Part shown: positions 7,324 to 17,198 of the stretch, in pieces
Layout of the letters: every line of letters begins with the position of its first letter
How positions within the stretch are numbered: position 1 is the stretch's first letter
Assembly: GCF_001267925.1 (NCBI RefSeq)
Contig: NZ_CP011409.1
Coordinates: 1,798,001-1,862,000, forward strand
Reading direction: 5' to 3'
From: Herbaspirillum hiltneri N3
GTDB lineage: Bacteria > Pseudomonadota > Gammaproteobacteria > Burkholderiales > Burkholderiaceae_D
DNA: 64,000 bases
Notes under the pieces: model-generated
What the model saw: only the letters and a program-made list of their open reading frames with translations
What the model was told of the DNA's origin: nothing
The model's database searches: none
Program-made: the position numbers and the translations under genes

Positions 7324-8019
7324 ATGGAAGATCAGTTTTTACGGCCTCCCGAACCGACGTTGCCGTTGTGGGGACTGGCCCAGGCAGGGACGCCCGAAGG
7401 CGGGGACAATCTCGTCGGCCGCGACCGGACTTTTTATATCAATGTACGCGGCGAAGGCGGCGTACTGACCTTCGCCTCAGCGCTAGATGCCGAAATCTAT
7501 TGCCAGCGGCTCCACGCCGCTGGCATGCACGGATGGCGCCGCCAACGGCTGGAGCGCATCGACCTGGCGCAGGTGATGGCGAACATCCCCCTGGCGGATC
7601 GTCGTCTCATGCTGGCGCTTGGTTTCTTCGCTTCCGACACGAACGATCTGCTGCTCGACGCCAACCAGACGCTGATCACTCCTTTGCTGCCGGTGCCGTT
7701 CGACATGCACCATCCATTGCACGGGATGTCCCAATTGCGCGTCAAGGCGGATGTACTCAGCTTCATCCATGAATGGTGGGAGCGCATCGGCGGACTGAAC
7801 TATCCCGAGCAAGTCCATTCGCTGCAACACTGGTCGGACATCGACCTCGCCAGATGCGCCAGTGAAGCTTTGCAAAAGGCGCAGATCGTCGGTCTCGCGC
7901 AGTATCACGACGCCTGGACCAGCGTCGGCACCGTGGAAGAGTGCGCCGTGTTCGTTCCCGAATCGGGCAACTGGCAGTTCACCCCGCTGGCGGGAGTACG
8001 CCGGCGCATGCTGCACTGA
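7324..8019 (+). CDS. Hypothetical protein (231 aa)
   Basis: Unrecognised. 231 codons from an ATG after a GAAAGACAG purine stretch. The sequence is soluble-type, Leu- and Trp-containing, with no signal peptide or membrane segment; the segments RDRTFYINVRGEGGVLTFASALDAEIYCQRL and LSFIHEWWERIGGLNYPEQ look like genuine folded protein in alternating helix and strand. It stands alone between the 135-residue gene and the MFS gene. No hrp box precedes it. It might be a stand-alone conserved protein or, given the nearby T3SS genes, an effector; neither can be shown here. Confidence 0.6.
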   Translation: MEDQFLRPPEPTLPLWGLAQAGTPEGGDNLVGRDRTFYINVRGEGGVLTFASALDAEIYCQRLHAAGMHGWRRQRLERIDLAQVMANIPLADRRLMLALGFFASDTNDLLLDANQTLITPLLPVPFDMHHPLHGMSQLRVKADVLSFIHEWWERIGGLNYPEQVHSLQHWSDIDLARCASEALQKAQIVGLAQYHDAWTSVGTVEECAVFVPESGNWQFTPLAGVRRRMLH

Positions 8020-8210
8020 CGCCCGGCCGCCCGGGACGTCTTTGGCGCTCTCCGGGCGTGCCGCTGCCGAAGCTGCATGCTTTTCGCGCATGATGTGCAT
8101 GGCCAATTTTCATTAGACCCCATGGTTGCCTTCACCTATCTTTACGCTGTTTCGCCACCGATGCGAAATTCGATAAGAAAAATCAATGACATCTTCATCT
8201 TTAGGCAACC

Positions 8211-9542
8211 ATGAACCCATCCCCTCTCGATATCGCAAGTTCCGACGCGACGCGCGGCCGGCTTGAAGACGCAACCTACGCCAAGGTGACCTGGCGCCTG
8301 CTGCCGTTCTTGTTTCTTTGTTATGTTGCCGCCTACCTTGATCGCGTCAATGTCGGCTTCGCAAAACTTCAGATGCTCAGCGACTTGCATTTCAGTGAGA
8401 CCGTGTATGGCTTGGGCGCAGGCATTTTTTTCATCGGCTACTTCTTCTTCGAAGTGCCCAGCAATATTCTTTTGCATCGGGTCGGCGCACGCATATGGAT
8501 CGGCCGGATCATGATTTCCTGGGCGCTGCTGTCCGCAGCCACGCTGTTCGTGACCACGCCGACAATGTTCTATGTCGTGCGCTTCCTGCTGGGCGTGGCC
8601 GAGGCCGGCTTCTTTCCCGGCATCGTACTGTATCTCACATACTGGTTTCCGCAACGCCGCCGCAGCCGCATGAACGCCTTGTTCATGATCGGCATCCCGT
8701 TTGCCGGCGTGGTGGGCGGTCCCCTGTCGGGCTGGATACTCCAGGCGTCCGACGGCATGCACGGGATGACCGGCTGGCAATGGCTGTTCCTGCTGGAAGC
8801 CATTCCATCGCTAATCCTCGGCGTGATCTGCTGGATCGTCATCGACAACAAGATCGAAGACGCGCGCTGGCTGAAAGACGATGAAAAGAAACTGCTGCTG
8901 GCCCGCCTTGCGGCCGAGCCGAAGAGCGAAGCCGTGCATTCCTTCCGCGACGCGCTCAGGCAGCCGTCGACCATCACCATGTCGCTGATCTACCTGGTGC
9001 TGGCTTCCGGCATCTACGGCCTGGTGTTCTGGATGCCGCAACTGATCAAGACCGCCGGCACCGACGACACCTTCATCATCGGCCTGATCACCGTGATTCC
9101 TTACCTGTGCGCCGCCATCGGCATGATCCTGATCGGCCGCAGCTCGGACCGCACCGGCGAACGCCGCTGGCATCTGGCTGGCTGCGCGCTGGCCGGCGCT
9201 GTGGGCTATGCCGTGAGCGCCTACTTCGGCAGCAACACGCTGGTGCTGGTGGTCGGCCTGTCGTTCGCCGCGACCGGCATCATCGCCGGTATCGGCCTGT
9301 TCTGGATCCTGCCTCCGCGCGTGCTGACCGGCGCTGCAGCGGCCGGCGGCATCGCGCTGATCAACTCGGTAGGCCAGCTCGGCGGCATCATCACGCCGTA
9401 CATGGTCGGCAAGATCCGCGACATCACCGGCAGCGCTTCGCTGGGCCTGTACGTGGTGGCGCTGGAATGCCTGGTCGGCGCGGCCTTGCTGCTGTGGGCG
9501 CTGCCCAAGCGAATCTACTTCCGCGAACCTGCCGGCAAGTAA
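8211..9542 (+). CDS. MFS transporter, anion:cation symporter family
   Basis: 443 residues with twelve predicted membrane helices. The first-loop signature YLDRVNVGFAKLQM and the helix-4 motif VRFLLGVAEAGFFPGIVLYL are characteristic of the anion:cation symporter group of the major facilitator superfamily, which takes up organic anions such as phthalate, tartrate, glucarate or allantoate with protons. The central cytoplasmic loop lies at about residues 215-245. It is monocistronic: the upstream gap is about 190 bp and a strong terminator follows 31 bp after the stop. Substrate not deducible from sequence. Confidence 0.92.
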   Translation: MNPSPLDIASSDATRGRLEDATYAKVTWRLLPFLFLCYVAAYLDRVNVGFAKLQMLSDLHFSETVYGLGAGIFFIGYFFFEVPSNILLHRVGARIWIGRIMISWALLSAATLFVTTPTMFYVVRFLLGVAEAGFFPGIVLYLTYWFPQRRRSRMNALFMIGIPFAGVVGGPLSGWILQASDGMHGMTGWQWLFLLEAIPSLILGVICWIVIDNKIEDARWLKDDEKKLLLARLAAEPKSEAVHSFRDALRQPSTITMSLIYLVLASGIYGLVFWMPQLIKTAGTDDTFIIGLITVIPYLCAAIGMILIGRSSDRTGERRWHLAGCALAGAVGYAVSAYFGSNTLVLVVGLSFAATGIIAGIGLFWILPPRVLTGAAAAGGIALINSVGQLGGIITPYMVGKIRDITGSASLGLYVVALECLVGAALLLWALPKRIYFREPAGK

Positions 9543-9573
9543 TCGCGCCGTCATCGGCATTGTTCGCCGCATG

Positions 9574-9603
9574 AAAAAAGCCGCCCTAGGGCGGCTTTTT
9601 TTT
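9574..9603. terminator. Bidirectional rho-independent terminator
   Basis: The self-complementary stem AAGCCGCC-CTAG-GGCGGCTT is flanked by A and T runs, so it can end both the MFS transcript (rightward) and the asparaginase-MCP transcript (leftward). Confidence 0.9.
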
Positions 9604-9621
9604 CTTCGTCGAATCGAATAC

Positions 9622-11481
<1,860 letters not shown>

Positions 11482-11608
11482 TTATGAAACGGCACGCAAG
11501 GATAGTACGGAATAGCGATTGCGAAGTCTTATGCTTTTAAAGCATGGATTTTGAAAGATTATGCGGCGCGCGCATAGGCTTTCGAAAAACAAAAAAGAAG
11601 TTAATTAT

Positions 11609-12649
11609 TTAGAAGAATTCGACGATATCGTTAGTCGAAATTTCGTTGCTGAGGACGCCGGAAGTGACCAGTTCATCGTAGTAGCAGATGCGGTTGCGAC
11701 CGTTCTTCTTGGCGTGGTACAGAGCCTGATCGGCATGGCCCAGGATGACCACCGGCGTTTCCTGCGAAATGCCGACGAAGCCGAGGCTCACGGTAACCTT
11801 GCCCACTTGGGGGAAATCGTATTCCTGCACGTGCTGGCGGAAGCGGTCGAAGATCTTGCTGGCGTCGGCCAGCGTGGTCGAACGCAGCAGGATCACGAAC
11901 TCTTCGCCGCCGAAGCGGAAGATGCGATCGTGCGAGCGGAACGAGGTGCGCAGGATATTGGCGACCAGAATCAGTACTTCATCGCCGTACAGGTGGCCGA
12001 ACTGGTCATTGACCTGCTTGAAGTGGTCGATGTCGACCACGGCCAGCCAGTGCGCCTTGGTCTCGCCGCCGTTGCGGCGTTCGTTGTTGTCCAGCGAATG
12101 CGCTTCATGCGGCGCCAGCGCAAAGGCGTGGCGCGAGAATTGTTCGTCGAAGGTCTTGCGATTGAACAGGCCGGTCAGCGCGTCGCGCTCGCTGTAGTCG
12201 AGCAGGCTCTGGTAATTGCAGTAGATGCCGAAGATGCCGTCGATCAGTTCCAGCGTGCCGGTGTCGTAAGCATGCGGATGACGGATCTCGAGACAGGTGT
12301 TGACCTTGCCATGCAGCCATACCGGCAGCCACAGCACATGCCAGCCGTCGGCGGCGATTTCATAGTGTTCGTTCTTGTGCTGGCGGATGCATTCGACGAT
12401 GGCGGGATAACCGCTGAGTGGTTCCTTGGGATCGTCTTCGGTGTGTTCGGCGATGGTGCTCAGATGGCCCTCGTTGAGGTACATCTTTTCTTGCACGAAC
12501 ATCTCTTCGCGCAGCGAAAAGATATCGAGCACGCGAATTTGTTTGACCTTGGTCAGTTCGTACAGGCCGGTGATCACTGCGCCGGCGAGGCGAGAGTTTT
12601 CACGCTGGGCTGTGATATCTACCAGGTTCTTTAGAAGCTGTTTCATCAT
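11609..12649 (-). CDS. Diguanylate cyclase (GGDEF domain)
   Basis: 346 residues. The N-terminal 165 residues form an unclassified sensory region without membrane segments, resembling GAF-like input domains. The GGDEF domain spans about 170-335: DALTGLFNRKTF at its start, AVVDIDHFKQVNDQFGHLYGD for nucleotide and metal binding, and the active-site RFGGEEF. The RxxD inhibitory-site pattern is not evident before GGEEF, where RSHD occurs further upstream (five residues before is the expected spacing). The enzyme makes cyclic di-GMP, which controls motility and biofilm. Start at tandem ATG codons with a weak ribosome-binding site. It lies upstream of the chimera gene on the same strand, with 214 bp between. 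Confidence 0.9.
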   Translation of the reverse strand: MMKQLLKNLVDITAQRENSRLAGAVITGLYELTKVKQIRVLDIFSLREEMFVQEKMYLNEGHLSTIAEHTEDDPKEPLSGYPAIVECIRQHKNEHYEIAADGWHVLWLPVWLHGKVNTCLEIRHPHAYDTGTLELIDGIFGIYCNYQSLLDYSERDALTGLFNRKTFDEQFSRHAFALAPHEAHSLDNNERRNGGETKAHWLAVVDIDHFKQVNDQFGHLYGDEVLILVANILRTSFRSHDRIFRFGGEEFVILLRSTTLADASKIFDRFRQHVQEYDFPQVGKVTVSLGFVGISQETPVVILGHADQALYHAKKNGRNRICYYDELVTSGVLSNEISTNDIVEFF

Positions 12650-12700
12650 TCGGATGTCGACTCCTGCTTGAGCACATTATTCTATGTTTAGTGGGTACTC

Positions 12701-12968
12701 TAGGGCCTGTTCACATTAAATCTGCGAGATGCGTTGCTGCCAGAAAACGTGCTGGCAAGGCGCGTGGCGTAGCAGGTGGCGGGCCCACCTGCAAGCCATG
12801 CAACGCGGCCGGCGCGCTTTCTGGCAGCAACCCTTCGGGAACGGCTGCAGGCGTCGCCTGCCGTTGTTGCAGCTCCTTGCCGTAGTGCCGCTACGTCGCG
12901 TCGCTGCGCCTAGGCAGTCAACGCCTGCCGCGCGTTCGCACTCGCAGCTTTAATGTGAACAGGCCCTA
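12701..12968. mobile_element. 268-bp MITE-like element with 20-bp perfect terminal inverted repeats
   Basis: The ends are TAGGGCCTGTTCACATTAAA and its exact reverse complement. Inside, a second inverted pair, GTTGCTGCCAGAAA and TTTCTGGCAGCAAC, is separated by about 80 bp, so the element can fold into a large cruciform. No transposase frame is present and no clear target duplication is seen at the ends. It lies just upstream of the diguanylate cyclase, where it could affect that gene's promoter. It fits a non-autonomous element or a large dispersed repeat. Confidence 0.8.
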
Positions 12969-13451
12969 CAACCTGCTTGCGCTTGTGTCGCGTTGCGTTG
13001 CGCGCGAGCACCGCCGGCAGGTTTTGATAGGCTTTACCATTCATAGAATGCATAAGAACTTACGCAAGAATCACGCCATGAATCAAGCCATGAAGCAGGG
13101 GATTTTACACGCTGCTCAGAGGAACAGCTATTGAGTTAACGCAAAATCAAAAGGAAAAATTTGCTTTCATTTCCGAGTGGAAATTTTCATTGGATTTTAT
13201 GTCCAATGTCCGCCCTATATTGACGTTGCGCGATCCGATGCGTGTCGTGCCGCGATGTGTGCACCGATGATTTTTTTCTCAATCCGGCACCGATTGCTCA
13301 GCTGCGTGCCGTCGCGGTGCAAATTATTTCCGGTCAATATGAAAGAAGCTTTGTTCTGATGCGCGGGGAGTGTTGCAGCAGGGGAAAACAGCAGGGGCGG
13401 GAAGAATGCGGCGCATGCTGTCCGCATAGCGCCGCTGCAAAGCGGAAGTAA
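12969..13451. other. Intergenic region without recognisable gene
   Basis: 483 bp between the repeat element and the LpxO-like gene. It has lower GC than its surroundings, including an A-rich stretch near 13140-13170. Short open frames occur on both strands but none has a ribosome-binding site or protein-like composition. It probably holds the promoter of the diguanylate cyclase on the minus strand, unless the repeat element has displaced it. Confidence 0.5.
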
Positions 13452-14351
13452 TTACAGGTAGATGATGGCCAGCGCGACGGCGATGATCAGGCCGAACTTG
13501 GTGGCGCGATAGGCGTTGCGGTTCCAGTTCTTGAACTTGCGACGGTACTGGCCGGCGAGCCAGACGAAACGGAACAGCTTGTTGATGCGGCCGGTCTGGT
13601 CGCCGGTCTCGTTGGGCGAGCTGGCGGCGGTCATCATGGTCTTTCCCAGCCACTTGTTGATGGCCTGTGCCCAGCGATAGCGCAACGGTCGTTCGACGTC
13701 GCAGAACAGGATGATACGGTTAGTCTCGGCGCCGTTTTGGGCCCAGTGGATGAAGGTCTCGTCGAACACCACACTCTTGCCGTCCCGCCAGCTGTAACGC
13801 TGGCCGTCGACTTCGATAAAGCAGCGATCGTCATTGGGCGTGACCAGGCCGAGGTGATAGCGCAGCGAACCGGCATATGGATCGCGGTGCGGATTGAGCG
13901 TGCCGCCGGGGGCCAGTTCCGCGAACATGGCGGCCTTGACGCAAGGGATTCGACGCAGGATTTCAACGGTCTTGGGGCAGAACTGCTCGGCCGAAGGATG
14001 GCTGGCGTCGTACCACTTCAGGTAGAAGCGCTTCCAGCCGGCCTTGAAGAAGGAGTTGAAGCCGGCGTCATCGTTCTTCTCGGCGGCCTTGATCTTGGAG
14101 ATGTTTTGCAGGTTGACGGCTTCGGCCTTGATGATTTCCCAGTTGTCGTCGAGCAAATGCAGATTCTGGAAACCGCTGACCGCCGGATACGGCACGGCAG
14201 GCACGCGCGAGAAGGCGTACATGAACAGGTTGATCGGCGCCATGATCGACGAATGGTCGAAGAATTGCCGGAAAAACGGCAGCCGCACCTTTCCACGGAA
14301 ATGAATGAAAAAGATGGAAAACAGATAAATTCCGACAACGACCCACTTCAT
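13452..14351 (-). CDS. lpxO: Aspartyl/asparaginyl beta-hydroxylase family, LpxO-like lipid A hydroxylase
   Basis: 299 residues. A hydrophobic N-terminal helix (about 2-18) and a C-terminal hydrophobic helix (about 283-299) suggest membrane association. The 2-oxoglutarate/Fe(II) dioxygenase core shows the iron-binding histidine and aspartate in NPHRDPYAGSLRYHLGL and the second histidine in DETFIHWAQN. LpxO hydroxylates the 2-position of a lipid A secondary acyl chain at the inner membrane, and the length agrees. The ATG follows GAGGACATTGCA. Peptide-hydroxylating relatives share the fold, so the substrate is inferred from length and terminal helices. Confidence 0.75.
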   Translation of the reverse strand: MKWVVVGIYLFSIFFIHFRGKVRLPFFRQFFDHSSIMAPINLFMYAFSRVPAVPYPAVSGFQNLHLLDDNWEIIKAEAVNLQNISKIKAAEKNDDAGFNSFFKAGWKRFYLKWYDASHPSAEQFCPKTVEILRRIPCVKAAMFAELAPGGTLNPHRDPYAGSLRYHLGLVTPNDDRCFIEVDGQRYSWRDGKSVVFDETFIHWAQNGAETNRIILFCDVERPLRYRWAQAINKWLGKTMMTAASSPNETGDQTGRINKLFRFVWLAGQYRRKFKNWNRNAYRATKFGLIIAVALAIIYL

Positions 14352-14642
14352 TGCAATGTCCTCATGACGATGGCTGCAGCTGCGGCCATCTTGTATAGAT
14401 ACGCACCAGATAAGCGCTTGATGCGCGATATCGATGCTGTAAGAGTTTGATCTGGAAATCGGGCGGATGCGCCGCGATGGATAAGGCTGATTCTACACCA
14501 AGCAGTTTGGGGGAGCTTTGCGGTGCATCAGTGAAAAAAGGTAAAAAATGCCGACCGGGCCTGAAAAGGAGAACAGGCCGGGTCGACAAGGAGGGGCAAA
14601 ACGGTGATTGGCGGCCTGCGAGGGCCGCCGGTTTGGTCCCGA

Positions 14643-15950
14643 TTATGCCGGTTGCGCCGCCAGCTTGCCCGGCGCCTTGCGTGGGAGGCCGGTGAAGCCG
14701 AAGTCGATCTCGGGTTGACGGCCGGCAATGATTTCGGCGATCGCGCGGCCCGAACCGCAACCCATGGTCCAGCCCAGGGTGCCGTGACCGGTATTGAGAT
14801 AGAGGTTGCTGAACTTGGTCTTGCCGACGTAGGGAATGTTCGACGGCGTCAGCGGGCGCAGGCCGGTCCAGTAGACCGGATTGTCGTAATCGCAACCATC
14901 CGGGAACAGTTCGCGGGTGCGGCGCGTGATGGCGTCGCAGCGGGTGGTGTTCAGCTCGCGGGTGTAGCCGTTCAGCTCGCAGGTGCCGGCCACACGCAGG
15001 CGATCGCCCAGGCGCGAGACGACCAGCTTGTAACCGTCGTCGGTCAGCGAGACGGTCGGTGCGGCGTCCGGATTGGTGACCTTGTAAGTCGCAGAGTAGC
15101 CCTTGCCCGGATACAGCAGCAGGTTGATGCCCAATGGACGCAGCAGCGGCTCCGAGAAGCTGCCCATGGCGACCACGAACGCATCGGCGCGCAGCACCTT
15201 GTGGCGGCCGGCGCCGTCGATGACTTCAACGCCGGTGATTTTGGCGGCGGCGCCGGTGCCTTCGGTCAGCAGGCGCGTGATGGTGGTGTTGAACTGGAAG
15301 TCGACGCCGGCGTCTTCCGCCTTTTGCGCCAGGCCGGTGGTGAGCTTGTAGACGTCGCCGGATTCATCGGTGGCGGTGAAGTCGCCGCCGACGATCTTGT
15401 CGCGGATGCCGGCCAGCGCCGGTTCGATCCTGACGACTTCATCGGCGCTGATCGAGTCGCGCTGGCAACCGAGGTCGCGCATCAGCTTGGCGGCCGGCAG
15501 CGACAGTTCGAATTCCTTTTCTTCGGTGTAGAAGTGCAGGATGCCCTTGTTCAGGTGGTCGTACTGGATGCCGGTTTCGGCACGCAAGGCCACCAGCGTC
15601 TGGCGGCTGTATTCGCACAGTGCGACGATCTGGCGGATGTTGGCGTCGGTGCGCGCAGGCGTGCATTCGCGCAGGAAGTTGACGGCCCATTTCCATTGCA
15701 GCCATTCGGGGCGGAAGCGATACAGCAGCGGGGCGTCTTCCTTGCCCAGCCATTTCAGGACCTTGAGCGGAGCGGAGGGATTGGCCCATGGCTCGGCGTG
15801 CGAGACCGAAATCTGGCAGCCGTTGGCGAAACTGGTTTCCTGGGCGGCGCCAGGCTGGCGGTCGATGACGGTGACGTCGTGACCTTCACGCTTGAGGAAC
15901 CACGCGGACGCGGTGCCGATGATGCCTGCTCCCAATACGATGACTTTCAT
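14643..15950 (-). CDS. dadA: D-amino acid dehydrogenase small subunit
   Basis: 435 residues. The FAD-binding GAGIIGTASA motif lies at residues 7-16, and the C-terminal LRPLTPSNIPYVG and NTGHGTLGWTMGCGSG are conserved in DadA. The enzyme oxidises D-amino acids, chiefly D-alanine, to 2-oxo acids and ammonia and feeds electrons to the respiratory chain at the inner membrane. I start it at ATG 15950, five bases after GGAGA; an in-frame GTG lies one codon earlier. A 180-bp AT-rich region upstream, shared with no other gene start, should hold its promoter. It stands alone here; no alanine racemase is adjacent. Confidence 0.93.
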   Translation of the reverse strand: MKVIVLGAGIIGTASAWFLKREGHDVTVIDRQPGAAQETSFANGCQISVSHAEPWANPSAPLKVLKWLGKEDAPLLYRFRPEWLQWKWAVNFLRECTPARTDANIRQIVALCEYSRQTLVALRAETGIQYDHLNKGILHFYTEEKEFELSLPAAKLMRDLGCQRDSISADEVVRIEPALAGIRDKIVGGDFTATDESGDVYKLTTGLAQKAEDAGVDFQFNTTITRLLTEGTGAAAKITGVEVIDGAGRHKVLRADAFVVAMGSFSEPLLRPLGINLLLYPGKGYSATYKVTNPDAAPTVSLTDDGYKLVVSRLGDRLRVAGTCELNGYTRELNTTRCDAITRRTRELFPDGCDYDNPVYWTGLRPLTPSNIPYVGKTKFSNLYLNTGHGTLGWTMGCGSGRAIAEIIAGRQPEIDFGFTGLPRKAPGKLAAQPA

Positions 15951-16130
15951 CACATTCTCCTTGTTCGATGATAAAACCCGCTCAAACCATGATGATTTGC
16001 GTGGGTCTTCAATGGTGAAATTGTAAGAAGTAATCGATTTTTTAGGTAAGCAATCGGCGTGCCCGTATTTCTATTTTTTAATGAATGGGGCGCAGATACG
16101 TTTGAAAAACAAAATATTTTTATTTAAAAC

Positions 16131-16649
16131 TTAATATTTTGCATTTTCAAATTTTGCCATTTCTTCCGCCAGCGCCTGCGTCACGGTTTCAGCCAGCGCC
16201 TGTTCCAGGCTGGCGCGCACGCGGGTCTTGAGGATGTCGGCCATGTTGTCGAGGATCACCGCAAGGTGATCCTGCAGATGCTGGTGCAACACATTGTCGA
16301 CCTGGCCCAGCAGCGTCTGCATGAGGTTTTCCTGGATGTCCTGGCGGATCTGGCGCAGTTGTTCGGCGCTGGGCTCCGGCGCGACCGGCGGCAGCGGGGC
16401 GCTGACCGAAACGGACACGGGCGCGGCGTCGTAAGTGGGCTGGTACTGCGGCTGGAAGGCCTGGATCGGCTCCGGCTGGAAGTGCTGCTGGTAGTCGGGC
16501 TGATGATATGGCTGGTGTTGCTGAGGCTGGTGATGGTACTGGGAGTCTTCCCATTGCAGCGCCTGCGGCGCTTGGTTTTCCGCCGCAGCGGGCGGAGCGA
16601 TGACCTCGGTCAGGAGCGGGATGCTGTTGTCGGCGGAAGATTGGCTCAT
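16131..16649 (-). CDS. Conserved hypothetical protein, Gln/His/Pro-rich, downstream of holC
   Basis: 172 residues. The N-terminal half is low-complexity, rich in Pro, Gln, His and Tyr (PQQHQPYHQPDYQQHFQP around 40-60); the C-terminal half (about 95-172) is a long amphipathic helix region, LRQIRQDIQENLMQTLLGQVDNVLHQHL, likely a coiled coil. The ATG is four bases from the holC stop, so the two are translationally coupled. Similar proteins next to holC occur in Burkholderiales (DUF2486-like, from memory). It may be a DNA polymerase III accessory or simply linked; function unknown. Confidence 0.7.
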   Translation of the reverse strand: MSQSSADNSIPLLTEVIAPPAAAENQAPQALQWEDSQYHHQPQQHQPYHQPDYQQHFQPEPIQAFQPQYQPTYDAAPVSVSVSAPLPPVAPEPSAEQLRQIRQDIQENLMQTLLGQVDNVLHQHLQDHLAVILDNMADILKTRVRASLEQALAETVTQALAEEMAKFENAKY

Positions 16650-16653
16650 GATC

Positions 16654-17073
16654 TCAGTCGGCGACGAAGTGGCTCAGGGGATAACCGCGCTCTTTATAGA
16701 AGCGGTAACGGTCGCGTCCGGCGGCCTTGTCGGCCTCGTCCGAGGAAATGATCTCGAACATGCGCTCGAAGCGGGCGAAATGTTCCGGCGTATTGCCCGA
16801 CAGATTGATCAGTACATGGTGGTGCGGCAATTCGACGGCTTCGCTGTCGGTCAGGATCACAGGCGTTTGCGCCGCCAGCGGATCGGCGGCGTGCACGTGG
16901 GGAATGAAATCCTGTTCCGAGAAGGACCACAGCAGTTGATCGAGTTGTGTCAGTTCGCCGCGGTCGCGGCCGAGCAGCACGATCTTGCACTGCGCGGCGC
17001 GCGCCTTGCGCACCAGGCGGCAGGCGTAGGCGAGTTTATTGGGGACGTTGCTGTGGAAATCGATACGGGTCAT
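16654..17073 (-). CDS. holC: DNA polymerase III chi subunit
   Basis: 139 residues. The N-terminal FHSNVPNKLAYACRLVRKARA, the LLGRDRGELTQLDQLLWSFSEQDFIPH block and HHHVLINLSGNTPEHFARFERMFEII are typical of HolC, which joins psi in the clamp loader and binds SSB. Cytosolic. It is coupled to the downstream hypothetical gene and separated from prlC by a terminator, so it has its own promoter in the short gap 17074-17130. Confidence 0.9.
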   Translation of the reverse strand: MTRIDFHSNVPNKLAYACRLVRKARAAQCKIVLLGRDRGELTQLDQLLWSFSEQDFIPHVHAADPLAAQTPVILTDSEAVELPHHHVLINLSGNTPEHFARFERMFEIISSDEADKAAGRDRYRFYKERGYPLSHFVAD

Positions 17074-17130
17074 GGACGAAGTATAGAACTCATTTCATAA
17101 ATAGTCGCGCCGGTAGCGGGCCCGCAATGG

Positions 17131-17161
17131 CAAAAACCCGCGAAGCGGACTTCACGGGTCT
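17131..17161 (-). terminator. Rho-independent terminator of the folD-prlC transcript
   Basis: Minus strand stem GACCCGTGAAG-TCCG-CTTCGCGGGT (one mismatch) followed by TTTTTG, 38 bp after the prlC stop. Confidence 0.85.
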
Positions 17162-17198
17162 TGGCTAAAGCACTGCTGCGGAAGGTTTCCGGCCCGGT

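Noticed and set aside
13177..13451. Short plus-strand frames in the gap before the LpxO-like gene
   Set aside because: They are 60-69 codons long, cysteine-rich without pattern, and have no ribosome-binding site.
14602..14626. GC-rich hairpin as dadA terminator
   Set aside because: The stem GGCGGCC/GGCCGCC is real but the following minus-strand bases are AATCACCGTTTT, with no T run directly at the stem, so I did not list it as a terminator.
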